From Pelagibacterium nitratireducens (GTDB lineage Bacteria > Pseudomonadota > Alphaproteobacteria > Rhizobiales > Devosiaceae): a stretch of 64,000 bases of DNA. The notes beneath the pieces were generated by a model. It saw only the letters and a list, made by a program, of their open reading frames with translations, did not search any database and was not told the origin of the DNA. The stretch spans positions 3,080,501 through 3,144,500 of the forward strand of contig NZ_CP146275.1 in NCBI RefSeq assembly GCF_037044555.1, read 5' to 3'. This document shows positions 25,346 through 35,687 of the stretch, one piece after another. The translations under genes and the position numbers were made by a program. Each line of letters opens with the position of its first letter. Position 1 is the first letter of the stretch.

Positions 25346-26716
25346 TCAGCCGAGCACCGATTTCACCGCGGAAGCGGTCTTTTCCACAACGATGTCGGCC
25401 TCGGCTTCGCTCAGGCAAAGGGGCGGTGAAAAGCCGATGATATCGCCCTGCGGCATGGCGCGGGCGATGACGCCCAGCCTTGCCATTTCGCCAACGACGC
25501 GGGGCGCGACTTTCTCTGAAGCGTCAAAGAAGGTGGCGGTGTCGCGGTCCTTGACCAGTTCGACGGCGCACAGCATGCCCTCCCCGCGCACCTCGCCCAC
25601 ATTGGCGTGTTCGCCCAGCGCGGCGCTCATCTGGGCGTTGAGATATGCACCGGTTTTCCCCGCGTTTTCCACAAGCCCCAGCTTGTCGATGAGGTTGAGG
25701 TTGGCAATGCCGGCGGCGGCGCCGATTGGGTGGGCCGAATACGTCCAGCCGTGCCCGATGGGGCCGTTTTCGTCGGTGCCGTCCATCAAGACCTGCCACA
25801 TCCTGTCGCCCACGATCGAACCCGAGAGCGGGGCATAGGCCGAGGTCAGGCCCTTGGCGATGGTGATGAGATCGGGGCGCATGCCGTAGTGATCGGACCC
25901 CATCATGGTGCCCAGACGGCCAAAGCCGGTGACCACTTCATCGGCGATGAGCAGGATATCGTGCTTGTCGAGCACCTGCTGGATGGCCTCCCAATATCCG
26001 GCCGGGGGCGGCACGATGCCGCCGGTGCCCAGAATGGGCTCGCCGATGAAGGCGGCAATGGTATCGGCGCCTTCACGCGCGATCAGCGCTTCGAGTTCGG
26101 CGGCGCAATGGAGGACGAATTCGGCCTCGCTCATGTTGCGGCGCGGGCGGCGGTAATAGTACGGCGCCTCGGTGTGGATGACCTGGGAAAGCGGCAGGTC
26201 GAACTTGTTGTGGAAGGTGGCCAGCCCGGTCATTGACCCGGTCATCAGGCCCGAGCCGTGATAACCGCGCCAGCGCGAGATGATCTTCTTTTTTTCCGGC
26301 CGGCCCAGGATGTTGTTGTAGTACCAGATCAGCTTGATGTTGGTCTCGTTGGCGTCGGAACCCCCGAGCCCGAAATAGACCTTGCTCATATTTGCGGGTG
26401 CGCGGTCGAGCACCATCTTGGCCAGCGTGATCGAGGCTTCGGTGCCGTGGCCGACATAGGCGTGATAATAGGCGAGCTCTTTTGCCTGCTCGGCAATGGC
26501 TTCTGAAATTTCGGTGCGGCCATAGCCGACATTGACGCAATAGAGCCCGGCAAAGGCGTCGAGCAATTTGTTGCCGTCACGATCCTCGATATAGACGCCC
26601 GATGCTGTCTTGACGATGCGATTGGGGCTTTCGCCGCGCGCATGCTGGGCGAGGTGGGTCGAGGGGTGGAAGAAATTTTCCCGATCCCACTGGTCGAGCT
26701 GATCGTTGGTGAGCAT
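25346..26716 (-). CDS. doeD: Class III aminotransferase, probable L-2,4-diaminobutyrate transaminase of ectoine catabolism
   Basis: 456 aa PLP-dependent omega-aminotransferase. PLP Lys is in [24 protein letters not shown] carries the Asp that holds the pyridine nitrogen; [14 protein letters not shown] is the phosphate/substrate stretch. By sequence alone it could be a GABA- or putrescine-pyruvate transaminase. In this position, with ssd, asnC, ehu and eut genes, the best role is DoeD/Atf: diaminobutyrate to aspartate semialdehyde. ATG at 26716; the frame is open far upstream but that segment overlaps the dehydrogenase gene out of frame. Confidence 0.8.
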   Translation of the reverse strand: MLTNDQLDQWDRENFFHPSTHLAQHARGESPNRIVKTASGVYIEDRDGNKLLDAFAGLYCVNVGYGRTEISEAIAEQAKELAYYHAYVGHGTEASITLAKMVLDRAPANMSKVYFGLGGSDANETNIKLIWYYNNILGRPEKKKIISRWRGYHGSGLMTGSMTGLATFHNKFDLPLSQVIHTEAPYYYRRPRRNMSEAEFVLHCAAELEALIAREGADTIAAFIGEPILGTGGIVPPPAGYWEAIQQVLDKHDILLIADEVVTGFGRLGTMMGSDHYGMRPDLITIAKGLTSAYAPLSGSIVGDRMWQVLMDGTDENGPIGHGWTYSAHPIGAAAGIANLNLIDKLGLVENAGKTGAYLNAQMSAALGEHANVGEVRGEGMLCAVELVKDRDTATFFDASEKVAPRVVGEMARLGVIARAMPQGDIIGFSPPLCLSEAEADIVVEKTASAVKSVLG

Positions 26717-26814
26717 TTTTTTGGTCCTTATTGATCTTCTAATTTTCAGTGGATGTGCGCGATGTCGGGAGCGCACGCCCTTTGCAGCCGCTCCGCACCG
26801 GACAGGCAGTGCAC

Positions 26815-28305
26815 CTAGGCCCAGTCGCGGCAGACATATTTGACTTCGGTGAATTCCTCCATGCCCAGCCGGGCGCCTTCGCGGCCCATGCCGGACTGCT
26901 TGTAGCCGCCAAACGGGATCGGCGCGCCGGTGACCTTGGTGCGGTTGACGGCGACCATGCCGAACTGGAGCTGTCGGGAGGCCCTGTAGATGCGGCGCGG
27001 ATCCATTGTGTGGAGGTATGCGATCAGCCCGTATTCGGTGGCGTTGGCGCGGGCGATGGCTTCCTCTTCGCTGTCGAAGGGGCAAAGCGCGGCGACCGGG
27101 CCGAAGGTTTCCTCGTTCATGATCAGGGCATCGGCGGGCACGTCGGTGAGGATCGTGGGCTGGAAGAACAGCGGGCCGTTTTCGTCCACCCTGCCCCCGG
27201 TCAGACATTTGGCGCCCTTGGCCAGAGCGTCCTCGACATGGGAGACCTGCTTGGCGACCGCCTTTTCGTTCATCAGCGGGCCGATATCGGGATCGGTGGA
27301 ACCGGGACCGACCGAAAGGGCGGCGGCGGCTTCGGCGAAACGTTCGGCAAAGCTTTCGTAGATGCGGCGGTCTATGAAGAACCGGTTGGCGCCCAGGCAA
27401 TCCTGGCCGGAGGTGGCGAACTTGGCCTTTACGGCTTCTTCGACGGCCTGATCGAGATCGGCATCGGCAAAGACGATGAAGGGAGCGTGGCCACCCAGTT
27501 CCATGACCAGCCGTTTTACGGTGCCCGCCGACTGGCGGTAGAGCAGCTTTCCGATTTCGGTCGAGCCGGTGAAGGACAAAACGCGGACGCGGGCGTCCGC
27601 CGTCCAGGGCTCAACGATTGTCGGTGCCTTGCCGGTCACCACGTTAAAGGCTCCGGCCGGGATGCCGGCGCGGGTGGCGAGGACGGCAAGAGCTGTTGCC
27701 GAAAACGGGGTTTCCGACGAAGGATGGACAAGGCAGGTGCAACCGGCAGCCAAGGCGGCCGCGGCCTTGCGGGTGATCATGGCCGCGGGAAAGTTCCAGG
27801 GGGTGATAAGCGCGGCAACGCCGGCCGGTTCGCGCCAAATTTCCACTTCCGCGTCGGGCAGGTGGGAGGTGACGGATTCGATATTGGGGCGCTTGGCTTC
27901 CTCGGCGAAGAACTCGACGAAAGAGGCCGCATAGGCGATTTCGCCGCGCGATTCGGAGATTGGCTTGCCCTGTTCGGCGGTCATGATCTGGGCGAGGTCT
28001 TCGCGCGCATCCATGATGAGATCGTACCAACGGCGCAGGATCGTGGAGCGCTCCTGGGGCAACAGCCCCGACCACTGGGCAAAGGCCGCATCGGCCTGAT
28101 CGATGGCGGCAGAGGATTCTTCTGCGCTCAATGCCGGAATGGTGCCGACCACATCGCCGGTGGCGGGATCGGTGACGGTGAGGTCTTCGCCCGACGCAGC
28201 GGCCAGCGGACGGCCGGCGACATGGGCCAGTTGGCAGAACAGCTCGGGATCGGTCAGCGTCGTGGCAAGGCCGGACGGGGCATATTTGGCGGACAGGCTC
28301 GACAT
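26815..28305 (-). CDS. doeC: NAD(P)-dependent semialdehyde dehydrogenase, probable aspartate-semialdehyde dehydrogenase of ectoine catabolism
   Basis: 496 aa aldehyde dehydrogenase of the succinate-semialdehyde (GabD) type. [19 protein letters not shown] is the cofactor region, ELGGHAPF holds the general-base Glu, and [12 protein letters not shown] the catalytic Cys. In ectoine clusters the equivalent gene (doeC/ssd) oxidises aspartate semialdehyde to aspartate, which fits here; SSADH of a GABA shunt is the alternative. Lies 98 bp upstream of the transaminase on the same strand, so probably one operon. ATG at 28305 chosen at the family start. Confidence 0.82.
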   Translation of the reverse strand: MSSLSAKYAPSGLATTLTDPELFCQLAHVAGRPLAAASGEDLTVTDPATGDVVGTIPALSAEESSAAIDQADAAFAQWSGLLPQERSTILRRWYDLIMDAREDLAQIMTAEQGKPISESRGEIAYAASFVEFFAEEAKRPNIESVTSHLPDAEVEIWREPAGVAALITPWNFPAAMITRKAAAALAAGCTCLVHPSSETPFSATALAVLATRAGIPAGAFNVVTGKAPTIVEPWTADARVRVLSFTGSTEIGKLLYRQSAGTVKRLVMELGGHAPFIVFADADLDQAVEEAVKAKFATSGQDCLGANRFFIDRRIYESFAERFAEAAAALSVGPGSTDPDIGPLMNEKAVAKQVSHVEDALAKGAKCLTGGRVDENGPLFFQPTILTDVPADALIMNEETFGPVAALCPFDSEEEAIARANATEYGLIAYLHTMDPRRIYRASRQLQFGMVAVNRTKVTGAPIPFGGYKQSGMGREGARLGMEEFTEVKYVCRDWA

Positions 28306-28501
28306 GGGCACGAGTCTTTCGTTTAGCGGGGAACCAGACTGACCATAGCGGGGAAGCGGGAGAGGTGGGCGCCAAACTGACCGGGGGTAAGGCGATGGTT
28401 CTGATGGTTTGATGGTCGAAGCGAAGAGGGTTATTCTGCCGGACCCGACTCGCCCCATTCCAGCCCGTCTCTTTCCCATATTCCACAAGGTCCGATCCGA
28501 A

Positions 28502-29431
28502 ATGAAAACCTATACACTCCCAGCGTTCGGCCGGGATGTTTCCAGTGTCGTTCTGGGCATGATGCGCATTGCGAAAATGGACAATGGTGAGATCGACGCG
28601 CTGGTGCGCGGCGCGCTCGATCATGGGGTCAACGTGCTCGATCATGCCGATATCTATGGCGGAGAGCGCCACAAATGCGAGGCAAGGTTCGGCGAGGCCG
28701 TGGCGCTTTCACCACTCGAGCGCGAGCAGATCGCCATTCAATCGAAGGTCGGTATCCGCAAAGGGTATTTCGATTTTTCGGCCAGTCATATCGTTTCGAC
28801 CGTCGATGAATCGCTTGCGGCGCTAGGGACCGATTATCTCGACGTGTTGCTGCTCCATCGCCCCGATACGCTGGTCGAACCCGAGGAAGTGGCCGCGGCA
28901 TTCGATGCCTTGCACGCGGCGGGCAAGGTGCGCCATTTCGGGGTATCCAACCATACGCCCGGGCAGATCGAATTGCTCAAGACGGCGGTGCGTCAGCCCC
29001 TGATCTTCAATCAGGTGCAGCTTTCGCTCGCGCACGCGCCGATGTTTGCGCAAGGGGTGGCGGCCAATATGGCCGGGCTGGAGCAATCTGTCAGCCGCGA
29101 CAATGGGCTGCTGGAATATTCGCGCATCAACGCAATGACGCTGCAGGCATGGTCGCCGTTTCAGGCGGGGTTTTTCGATGGGGTTTTCGTGGGCGATCGC
29201 GAGCGGTTTCCCGCGCTCAACACGGTGCTTGATGAATTGGCCGGAACCCATGGTGTGACGCCATCGGGCATTGCGGTGGCCTGGATCATCCGGCATCCGG
29301 CCAATATCCAGGTGGTGCTGGGCACCACCAAACCGAGCCGGGTTGCCGAAGCGGCGGCGGGGTCGGATGTGGAGCTGAGCCGGGAGGAATGGTATCGGCT
29401 GTTTACGGCAGCGGGGCATACGCTGCCCTGA
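28502..29431 (+). CDS. Aldo/keto reductase, YdhF-like
   Basis: 309 aa AKR of the YdhF-like group. Tetrad candidates: Asp/Tyr in LDHADIYGG, Lys in IQSKVGIRKG, His in VLLLHRPDTL. The GTTKPSRVAEAAAG stretch is the NADP-binding C-terminal region. Starts at ATG 28502; the frame upstream of it is noise. It is transcribed divergently from ssd and sits inside the ectoine island, but no ectoine step needs it, so it may serve aldehyde detoxification or be unrelated. Substrate unknown. Confidence 0.88.
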   Translation: MKTYTLPAFGRDVSSVVLGMMRIAKMDNGEIDALVRGALDHGVNVLDHADIYGGERHKCEARFGEAVALSPLEREQIAIQSKVGIRKGYFDFSASHIVSTVDESLAALGTDYLDVLLLHRPDTLVEPEEVAAAFDALHAAGKVRHFGVSNHTPGQIELLKTAVRQPLIFNQVQLSLAHAPMFAQGVAANMAGLEQSVSRDNGLLEYSRINAMTLQAWSPFQAGFFDGVFVGDRERFPALNTVLDELAGTHGVTPSGIAVAWIIRHPANIQVVLGTTKPSRVAEAAAGSDVELSREEWYRLFTAAGHTLP

Positions 29432-29498
29432 CGATGTGCCGTTATCCCGGTGACGGGTGGCTGCACATCGCGGCTTTACCGATAGGCTGTAAGCCCCT

Positions 29499-30023
29499 CT
29501 ACCCCGCGTCGGCCACCGCGCTCACCGGCAGGGGCGTATCTTTTACCGGGGCCGTGACGACGTAGGAATAGTAGCGCCGCACGCCGATCTTGGCGGCCAG
29601 AAGGTCCTCGATGAGTTTTTGATAGTCTTCGAGGTCGCGGGTGATGATCTTGAGCATGTAGTCGATGCCCCCGCCCACGGCCCAGCATTCGACGATCCGC
29701 TCGATCTTGCCGATGGCGGCCTCGAAGCGGGAAAAATCCTCGGCCTGATGGCTTTCGAGTTCGATCTGGACGAAAACGATGGTCAGCGGGCCAAAGGCGC
29801 GCAGCGAGATGCGGGCGCCGTAGCTTTCGATGATCCCGGCGTCTTCGAGGCGTTTGAGGCGCTCCCAGCAGGGGGTGGGGGTGAGGTTGACCCGTTCGGC
29901 GAGCGTAGCCTTGGGTATGCGGCCCTCGCGCTGGAGGATCGCCAGAATTTTCAGGTCCCGGTCATCGAGCTTGAGTTGAACCTGGCGAATGGCAGCGCCC
30001 CTTTTTGCCAAATGCTTTTGCAT
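29499..30023 (-). CDS. Lrp/AsnC-family regulator of ectoine catabolism (DoeX/AsnC-like)
   Basis: 174 aa. N-terminal winged helix (LDDRDLKILAILQREGRIPKATLAERVNLTPTPCWERLKRLEDAGII) followed by an AsnC ligand-binding domain (VECWAVGGGIDYMLKIITRDLEDY). Ectoine-degradation loci commonly carry an asnC gene beside ssd and atf; its Halomonas counterpart DoeX binds the doeA promoter. Here it follows ehuA on the same strand after 125 bp. The effector is likely a pathway intermediate such as diaminobutyrate (inference). Confidence 0.82.
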   Translation of the reverse strand: MQKHLAKRGAAIRQVQLKLDDRDLKILAILQREGRIPKATLAERVNLTPTPCWERLKRLEDAGIIESYGARISLRAFGPLTIVFVQIELESHQAEDFSRFEAAIGKIERIVECWAVGGGIDYMLKIITRDLEDYQKLIEDLLAAKIGVRRYYSYVVTAPVKDTPLPVSAVADAG

Positions 30024-30148
30024 CGGCGCAAGCTACTCTCTCGGGGGGGCTAACGTCCAGATTTATGACAAGAAAAAGTTTCACAGGCCAATACCCCACC
30101 GGAAGCAGGTCCGATGGGTCGCCCGTTGCCGAGTGCCGTTCAGAAGCG

Positions 30149-30928
30149 CTAGTTGTCTTCCAGAACGGCCTTGAGAAATTCGCGCGTGCGCTCTTCCTTG
30201 GGATCGGTGAACAGAACCTCGGGCTTGTCCTGTTCGAGCACCCTGCCCTGGTCGAAAAAGCAGACTCTATCGGAAATCTGCCGCGCGAAATTCATTTCAT
30301 GGGTGACCAGCAGCATGGTCAGATCGTGTTCTTCAGCCAGGCGCCGGATGACGCCGAGCACTTCGCCCACCAGTTCGGGATCGAGCGCGGAGGTCGGCTC
30401 GTCAAACAGCATGATCTTGGGCCGCATGGCCAGCGCCCGGGCGATGCCCACGCGCTGCTGCTGGCCACCGGACAACTGGTGGGGGTATTTGTCGGCCTGG
30501 TCGGTCAAACCCACCATCTCGAGCAAATCGTCGGCGCGCTCTTTCGCCTCGGCTTTCGAGACGCCCAGAACCTGGGTCGGCGCTTCGGTCAGATTGCGCC
30601 GCACGGTCATGTGCGGGAACAGATTGAACTGCTGGAACACCATGCCCATCTTTTCGCGCATCCTGCGCAGATGGGACTCGCCGGCCGGCTTGAGGCTGCC
30701 ATCGCCGGACTTTTCGTGCCAGAGCGTATCGCCATCGACATAGACCACGCCCCCCGAAATCGGCTCGAGGGTCATAAGGATGCGCAGCACCGTGGATTTG
30801 CCCGATCCAGAGGGCCCGATGATGGTGACCTTCTCGCCCGGTTGAACCTCGAAATCGAGTTCGTTGATGACCGTGAAGGTGTCGAAACGTTTGACGACCT
30901 TGTCGAACTTGATGATGGGGTCGGTCAT
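30149..30928 (-). CDS. ehuA: Ectoine/hydroxyectoine ABC importer, ATP-binding protein
   Basis: 259 aa cytosolic ATPase of the polar amino-acid uptake (HisP/GlnQ) group. Walker [11 protein letters not shown]-loop [10 protein letters not shown], signature LSGGQQQR, Walker [13 protein letters not shown], switch His in LLVTHEMNF. The distinctive insertion [20 protein letters not shown] is typical of EhuA. Last gene of ehuB-ehuC-ehuD-ehuA; its start overlaps ehuD by 4 bp (ATGA). It would power uptake of ectoine and hydroxyectoine as nutrients. Confidence 0.88.
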   Translation of the reverse strand: MTDPIIKFDKVVKRFDTFTVINELDFEVQPGEKVTIIGPSGSGKSTVLRILMTLEPISGGVVYVDGDTLWHEKSGDGSLKPAGESHLRRMREKMGMVFQQFNLFPHMTVRRNLTEAPTQVLGVSKAEAKERADDLLEMVGLTDQADKYPHQLSGGQQQRVGIARALAMRPKIMLFDEPTSALDPELVGEVLGVIRRLAEEHDLTMLLVTHEMNFARQISDRVCFFDQGRVLEQDKPEVLFTDPKEERTREFLKAVLEDN

Positions 30929-31617
30929 TTAAGCGGAATCCCTCTTTTGGGCAGGGCGCGGTCAACGAAGCGGACGCCCGTTGAAGCCACCAGAGTCATG
31001 ATGAGATAAAGCCCGCCCACCATCGAGAGCGGAATGATGTAATTGAACGTGCGGTCGCCGATGATGCGGGCCACGTTGAGCATTTCGAGCACGGTCACGA
31101 CCGAAAGCAGCGGCACGTCCTTCATGATCGAGACGAGGTAATTGCCCATGGCGGGGATGATGCGCGGCACCGCCTGGGGCAGGATGATGTGAGTGAAGGT
31201 ACGGCCGCCCGAAAGATTGAGGGCGCGGGCCGCCTCGTGCTGGCCCTTGGCCACGGCCTCGATGCCGGCGCGATAGACTTCAGATGTATAGGCCGAATAT
31301 TGCAGGCCCAGAGCCAGCGCGCCGGTCATGAAAGCGGGGAGCGTAATGCCGAATTCGGGCAGCACGTAATAGAGAAAGAACAATTGGATCAAAAGCGGGG
31401 TATCGCGCAGAAACTCGGTGACCACCGCAGCGGGCCAGGAAATGATCTTGAGCGGCGCGGCCTTGAGCGCGGCCCAGACGAGCCCCACGACCAGCGCGAT
31501 GAAAAAGCCCAGCACGGTGGCCTGAATGGTCACCCACATGCCGATCAAGAGGATGGGCAGGATCGAGGTGGCAAAAGCCCAGTTGGACGAGGCGTCCCAT
31601 GCAATTCCGAACAGCAT
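30925..31617 (-). CDS. ehuD: Ectoine/hydroxyectoine ABC importer, permease EhuD
   Basis: 230 aa inner-membrane permease of the HisMQ family with about five hydrophobic helices. The EAA loop that docks the ATPase is [31 protein letters not shown]. Starts 4 bp after the ehuC stop and overlaps ehuA by 4 bp. Identity as EhuD rather than EhuC rests on gene order (B-C-D-A) and on similarity of the start ([20 protein letters not shown]) to EhuD proteins. Pairs with EhuC. Confidence 0.85.
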   Translation of the reverse strand: MLFGIAWDASSNWAFATSILPILLIGMWVTIQATVLGFFIALVVGLVWAALKAAPLKIISWPAAVVTEFLRDTPLLIQLFFLYYVLPEFGITLPAFMTGALALGLQYSAYTSEVYRAGIEAVAKGQHEAARALNLSGGRTFTHIILPQAVPRIIPAMGNYLVSIMKDVPLLSVVTVLEMLNVARIIGDRTFNYIIPLSMVGGLYLIMTLVASTGVRFVDRALPKRGIPLK

Positions 31618-31621
31618 CTCG

Positions 31622-32293
31622 TCACCTCGCTCCGGCGCGCCAGCGGCCCACGAACCGCTCGAGCAGTTTCATCATGGCGGTCAAGACCAGCGCCAGCCCG
31701 AAATACATCAGCAGCGCCAATGAATAGATCGTCGTCGAATCCTGGGTGAAATTGCGCAATTGCTCGGCGCGGAAGGCCAGATCGGAGAGCGAAATGAGCG
31801 AGACCAGTGCCGTGTCTTTCAGGTTCTGGACCGCCAGATTGCCGAACGAGGGCATCATTTCGGGGATGGCCTGAGGCAGCGCTATGCGCCAGAGCGTCCG
31901 ACGCGGCGTGAAATTGAGCGCCTTGGCGGCCTCGTACTGGTCCTTGGAAACCGACTGGATGGCTCCGCGCACCACCTCGGCGCCGTATGCGCCGATGTTG
32001 AGCGAGAGCGCCAGCACACCGGCAACGACAGGGGGCAATCGCAGATCGATGCCGATGGCCTGCCCTGCGACCGGCAGCGCGAAATAGAGCCAGAAGAGCT
32101 GCACCAGCAGCGATGTGCCGCGGAAGATCTCGATATAGCCGACCGAAATCGCCTTGATGAGAGGGTTATGGGCGAGCTTGCCGATACCTGCGGCGAAGGC
32201 GAGAATCGCCCCGAACACCGTTGAATAGATCGTCAGCTCGACGGTCACCCAAGCCCCTAGCATCAGGGGGTTGAGATATTGGGTCCAATCCAT
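31622..32293 (-). CDS. ehuC: Ectoine/hydroxyectoine ABC importer, permease EhuC
   Basis: 223 aa HisMQ-family permease. Begins MDWTQYLNPLMLGAWVTVELT, typical of EhuC, with five hydrophobic segments and an EAA loop (EAAKALNFTPRRTLWRIALPQAIPEMMPSFGN). Lies 112 bp downstream of ehuB, a longer gap than the others, which may hold an attenuating structure to favour excess binding protein. Forms the membrane channel with EhuD. Confidence 0.86.
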   Translation of the reverse strand: MDWTQYLNPLMLGAWVTVELTIYSTVFGAILAFAAGIGKLAHNPLIKAISVGYIEIFRGTSLLVQLFWLYFALPVAGQAIGIDLRLPPVVAGVLALSLNIGAYGAEVVRGAIQSVSKDQYEAAKALNFTPRRTLWRIALPQAIPEMMPSFGNLAVQNLKDTALVSLISLSDLAFRAEQLRNFTQDSTTIYSLALLMYFGLALVLTAMMKLLERFVGRWRAGAR

Positions 32294-32405
32294 GAAGGCG
32301 TTCTCGAAACAGCTTTTCTGGAAAACGGGTGAAGCCTAACCAAGTTGCCGGCGGGCGCCTTTTCTGGTCGCGCCCACCGGCAGATCGGTATCAGAGCAAT
32401 GCGCC

Positions 32406-33275
32406 TTATTCGGTGCAGAGCTCCTCAGTGCTCATGTCGAACGAACGCGAGGTGTCGGCATCGGTAAAGCCGTAGCCGGACACGGTTTCGAGCCATTCGT
32501 CGCTCTGCTTGTACTCGGCGAGCACTTCGTTGACCGCGTCGCGGAGCTCTTCATTGCCTTCGGCAAAGACGAACCCGCCCCAGGAGCGCTGTTCGGTCCC
32601 GTCGATGACCGGATCGGTGAAGCCTTCGGCCACTTCCACAGCATCGCTCTGGCCGGCCAGCTCGCTGGCGGTCAGACCGGTCGCTGCATAGGCATCGGCG
32701 CGGCCGGTCGAAACCGTCGAAATCGCGTCGGCGTTGGACGAGATCGTCACGAGCTGATCTTCAGACACTCCGAGCGCCTGCATCATGTCGAGCTGGTTGG
32801 CGCCAGCCATGATGGCAACCGTCATATCGGAATTTTCGGCGAAATCGGCGTAGCCGCTCAGCCCCTCGGGGTTGCCGGCGGGCACCAGAAGACCTTCACC
32901 GTAGGAGGTGTTGGGCTCGGAATAGATGACCGTTTCGCAACGGGTGGGGATGATGGCCATTTCGGCGGCGACCATATCGAAACGATCAGCCTGAAGGCCG
33001 GGAATCAGCGAGGAGAAATCGGTGGTGATCCACTCGATATCGGTCACGCCGAGTTCCTCGACAATGTGCTTGGCCACATCGGGGCCGGCACCCATGGCTT
33101 CGCCGGAAACCGGATCGATATAGCCATAGGGGATTTCGTTGGCGACGGCGATGCGGATCGAACCGCTTTCCTGAATTTCTTCAAGGCTGGCGGCCTGTGC
33201 GGCGCCTGCGACGGTGAGCGCGGCGGCGCTGGCGAGCAGGGTTGTCTTGAGGGCCTTGGAAATTGTTGCGTGCAT
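32406..33275 (-). CDS. ehuB: Ectoine/hydroxyectoine-binding periplasmic protein
   Basis: 289 aa family 3 solute-binding protein. Sec signal peptide residues 1-28 (KALKTTLLASAAALTVAGAAQA-A). The mature part begins with LEEIQESGSIRIAVANEIPYGYIDP and includes DRFDMVAAEMAIIPTRCE, the characteristic EhuB ligand-site region. ATG at 33275 behind AGGA. First gene of ehuBCDA. A 26-bp imperfect palindrome lies 49 bp upstream and is a candidate operator. Divergent from eutB across 394 bp. Confidence 0.88.
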   Translation of the reverse strand: MHATISKALKTTLLASAAALTVAGAAQAASLEEIQESGSIRIAVANEIPYGYIDPVSGEAMGAGPDVAKHIVEELGVTDIEWITTDFSSLIPGLQADRFDMVAAEMAIIPTRCETVIYSEPNTSYGEGLLVPAGNPEGLSGYADFAENSDMTVAIMAGANQLDMMQALGVSEDQLVTISSNADAISTVSTGRADAYAATGLTASELAGQSDAVEVAEGFTDPVIDGTEQRSWGGFVFAEGNEELRDAVNEVLAEYKQSDEWLETVSGYGFTDADTSRSFDMSTEELCTE

Positions 33276-33669
33276 AATGTTCCTGTCCTTTGATATTATC
33301 GCTGACATTGTGCGCAGTGCCGAAATTGAGGGCAAATATGCCCCCAATTCATTCAAAGTCGGGCGGCACCGTTCCCGAAGTCACTCCGGGGACAAAGCCA
33401 CCTCATCACTGCCGAACTTGAGCGTTCTCTGCACATAATGCTTTAACACGGGATAGGGTTGCCAACTTCTGGCCACAAGTCGAGGGACGATACGTCTATA
33501 TAGGGCGGGGTTTGGCAGCAAGATCGACTGCACGGGTCGTTCAAAATGGAAGGACCGCCCACGCGCCGGGGCTGCATAGTCGGTCGATTATCAATTGCCG
33601 GCCAAGCCCTTAGGTGGCGCATAGGGTCGGCGTGTCGGCTGACTCTTAGACAGAATTAAGGGGTGGTGC
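33276..33669. other. Divergent regulatory region between ehuB and eutB
   Basis: 394 bp with no credible gene in any frame. Near the ehuB side lies the palindrome at 33324-33349. A CTATATAGG word at about 33496 could be a promoter element for eutB. The region must drive both uptake and catabolic arms of the ectoine locus. The usual regulator gene enuR is not here. Confidence 0.6.
33324..33349. promoter_or_regulatory. Candidate ehu operator palindrome
   Basis: AATTGAGGGCA-N4-TGCCCCCAATT, 11-bp arms with one mismatch, 49 bp before the ehuB start. Could be the target of EnuR, of the AsnC-type regulator, or form an RNA hairpin in the leader. Confidence 0.5.
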
Positions 33670-34662
33670 ATGGCCGAAATGGTGACGATGGCAGACGTTC
33701 TGGCAGCCCGCCGGCGCATTGGTCCGCTCGTGCATCGCACCGCGCTGACACCGAGCCTGTCGCTGTCCGAAGCGAGCGGGCAGACGATCCTGCTCAAAAA
33801 CGAGCAGCAGCAATTGACTGGCAGCTTCAAGCTGCGGGGTGCGACCAACGCAGTGCTTTCGCTTTCCGATGAGGAGCGCAGGCGGGGCGTTACCGCAGCC
33901 TCGACCGGAAATCATGGCCGTGCGCTTTCCCATGCCGCCAAGGCTGCGGGGACGCGCGCAGTGATCTGCATGTCGGCTCTGGTGCCCGCCAACAAGGTCG
34001 AGGCGATCAGGGCGCTGGGGGCTGAAGCGCGAATCGTGGGCAGGAGCCAGGACGATGCGCAGGTCGAGGTGGACCGGCTGGTCGCCGAGGAAGGCCTTAT
34101 CGACGTCCCGCCGTTCGATCGGGTCGAAGTGATCGCCGGGCAGGGCACACTGGGGCTGGAAATTTTAGAGGATGCGCCCGAACTCGACGCGGTGCTGGTG
34201 CCGCTTTCGGGCGGCGGGTTGATCGCGGGCGTGGCGCTGGCGATCAAGACGCTTTCGCCCAGGACGCGGGTGGTCGGGGTGTGCATGGAGCGCGGAGCGG
34301 CCATGGTTGCCTGCCTTGCAGCAGGCCAGCCGGTCGAGGTGGAAGAACTCGAAACGCTTGCGGATTCGCTGGGGGGCGGGATCGGGCTGTCCAATCGCTA
34401 CACCTTTTCGATGGTGCGCGATCTGGTCGATGAAACCATCGTCCTGACCGAAAAGGAAATCGCCGAGGCGATTGCGCATGGGTATTTCAAGGAGCGCGAG
34501 GTGCTCGAAGGCGCGGCAGCCGTGGGGATCGGGGCGATCCTTTCGGGCAAGTTCGTGCCCAAAGGCCCGACCGCGCTGGTGCTGTCGGGCAAAAATATCG
34601 ACATGGGCGTTCACGGCCAGATCATAGCGGGCACGCACACGGCGTTGAGTGAGGCTGCGTGA
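33670..34662 (+). CDS. eutB: Hydroxyectoine utilisation dehydratase EutB
   Basis: 330 aa PLP-dependent threonine dehydratase-like enzyme, assigned to removal of water during conversion of hydroxyectoine to ectoine. PLP Lys in GSFKLRGATNAVLSL, phosphate-binding glycine loop SGGGLIAG, and ASTGNHGRALSHAAKAAG as the substrate loop. The catabolic-threonine-dehydratase family alone would be ambiguous; adjacency to eutC and eutD settles the role. First gene of eutB-eutC-eutD-M20. eutA, which usually precedes it, is absent. Ends with a TGATG overlap into eutC. Confidence 0.88.
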   Translation: MAEMVTMADVLAARRRIGPLVHRTALTPSLSLSEASGQTILLKNEQQQLTGSFKLRGATNAVLSLSDEERRRGVTAASTGNHGRALSHAAKAAGTRAVICMSALVPANKVEAIRALGAEARIVGRSQDDAQVEVDRLVAEEGLIDVPPFDRVEVIAGQGTLGLEILEDAPELDAVLVPLSGGGLIAGVALAIKTLSPRTRVVGVCMERGAAMVACLAAGQPVEVEELETLADSLGGGIGLSNRYTFSMVRDLVDETIVLTEKEIAEAIAHGYFKEREVLEGAAAVGIGAILSGKFVPKGPTALVLSGKNIDMGVHGQIIAGTHTALSEAA

Positions 34663-35654
34663 TGGCTGACGTTCAGATTCTCACCGAAACCGATCTGAAA
34701 AAGCTCGTGCCGCTCGATCTCGGGGCCGTCCAATGTGTCGAGGATGCGTTTGCGGCGCTGGCGGGCGGCAAGGTGGTGATGCCGCCTATCCTCAGGCTCG
34801 ATATCGCCGAAGCCAATGGCGAGGTGGATGTGAAAACCGCCTATGTGCCGGGGCTCGAGAGCTTTGCCATCAAGATGAGCCCGGGCTTTTTCGACAATCC
34901 CAAAATCGGGCTGGCTTCGACAAATGGACTGATGGTGGTTTTGTCGGCAAAGACGGGGCTGCTCGAAGCGCTGCTGCTCGACAACGGGTATCTGACCGAT
35001 GTGCGCACGGCAGCGGCGGGGGCCGTGGCGGCCAGACATCTTTCGCGTGAGGATTCGGAAAGCGCCGCGATCATCGGGGCCGGCATGCAGGCCAAACTGC
35101 AGCTCGAAGCGCTGGCTCTGGTGCGGCCGATCAAGAAGGCCGTGATCTGGGCGCGCGACCGGGGCAAGGCCGAGGACCTGGCGCGGCACGCTTCGCAGAA
35201 ACTGAAGATCGCCGCCATTGTGGCCAGCAGCCCGGAGGCTGCGGTGCACGGTGCCGATATCGTGGTCACGACGACCCCGGCCACCGAACCGCTGATCATG
35301 GCCGACTGGATCAAAGCCGGTCAGCATGTGACCGCCATGGGATCGGACGCCGAGCACAAGAACGAAATCGATCCCGCTCTGGTGACAAAAGCCGACCTCT
35401 ATGTCGCCGACCGGTTGAGCCAGACGCGGCTTTTGGGGGAATTGCACCACGCCATAAAGACCGGGCTGGTGGATGAGCAGGACAGCTTTGCCGAACTGGG
35501 CGCTGTGATCGCCGGGACGGCAACGGGCCGGACATCTCAAGCGCAGATCACCTTCGCCGATCTCACCGGCACCGGGGTTCAGGATACGGCGATTGCCACC
35601 CTGGCCCGAACCCGCGCGCTGACCAGCGGCGCGGGCACACTCTTTCAGACCTGA
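34662..35654 (+). CDS. eutC: Ectoine utilisation protein EutC (ornithine cyclodeaminase-like)
   Basis: 330 aa NAD(P)-binding enzyme of the ornithine cyclodeaminase/mu-crystallin family, proposed to reduce the EutB product to ectoine. Rossmann motif IIGAGMQAKLQLEAL; VVTTTPATEPL is typical of the family. DNGYLTDVRTAAAGAVAARHL is the conserved segment before the dinucleotide fold. Starts at 34662, sharing one base with the eutB stop. The MADVQILTETDL start is characteristic of EutC. Cytosolic. Confidence 0.88.
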   Translation: MADVQILTETDLKKLVPLDLGAVQCVEDAFAALAGGKVVMPPILRLDIAEANGEVDVKTAYVPGLESFAIKMSPGFFDNPKIGLASTNGLMVVLSAKTGLLEALLLDNGYLTDVRTAAAGAVAARHLSREDSESAAIIGAGMQAKLQLEALALVRPIKKAVIWARDRGKAEDLARHASQKLKIAAIVASSPEAAVHGADIVVTTTPATEPLIMADWIKAGQHVTAMGSDAEHKNEIDPALVTKADLYVADRLSQTRLLGELHHAIKTGLVDEQDSFAELGAVIAGTATGRTSQAQITFADLTGTGVQDTAIATLARTRALTSGAGTLFQT

Positions 35655-35687
35655 TTGTCGGGTCTTTTTCTGGAGCGCCAAGGCAAA

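Noticed and set aside
25346..27400. Apparent 684-residue transaminase with long N-terminal extension
   Set aside because: The extension is the semialdehyde dehydrogenase read out of frame. The transaminase family start is the ATG at 26716.
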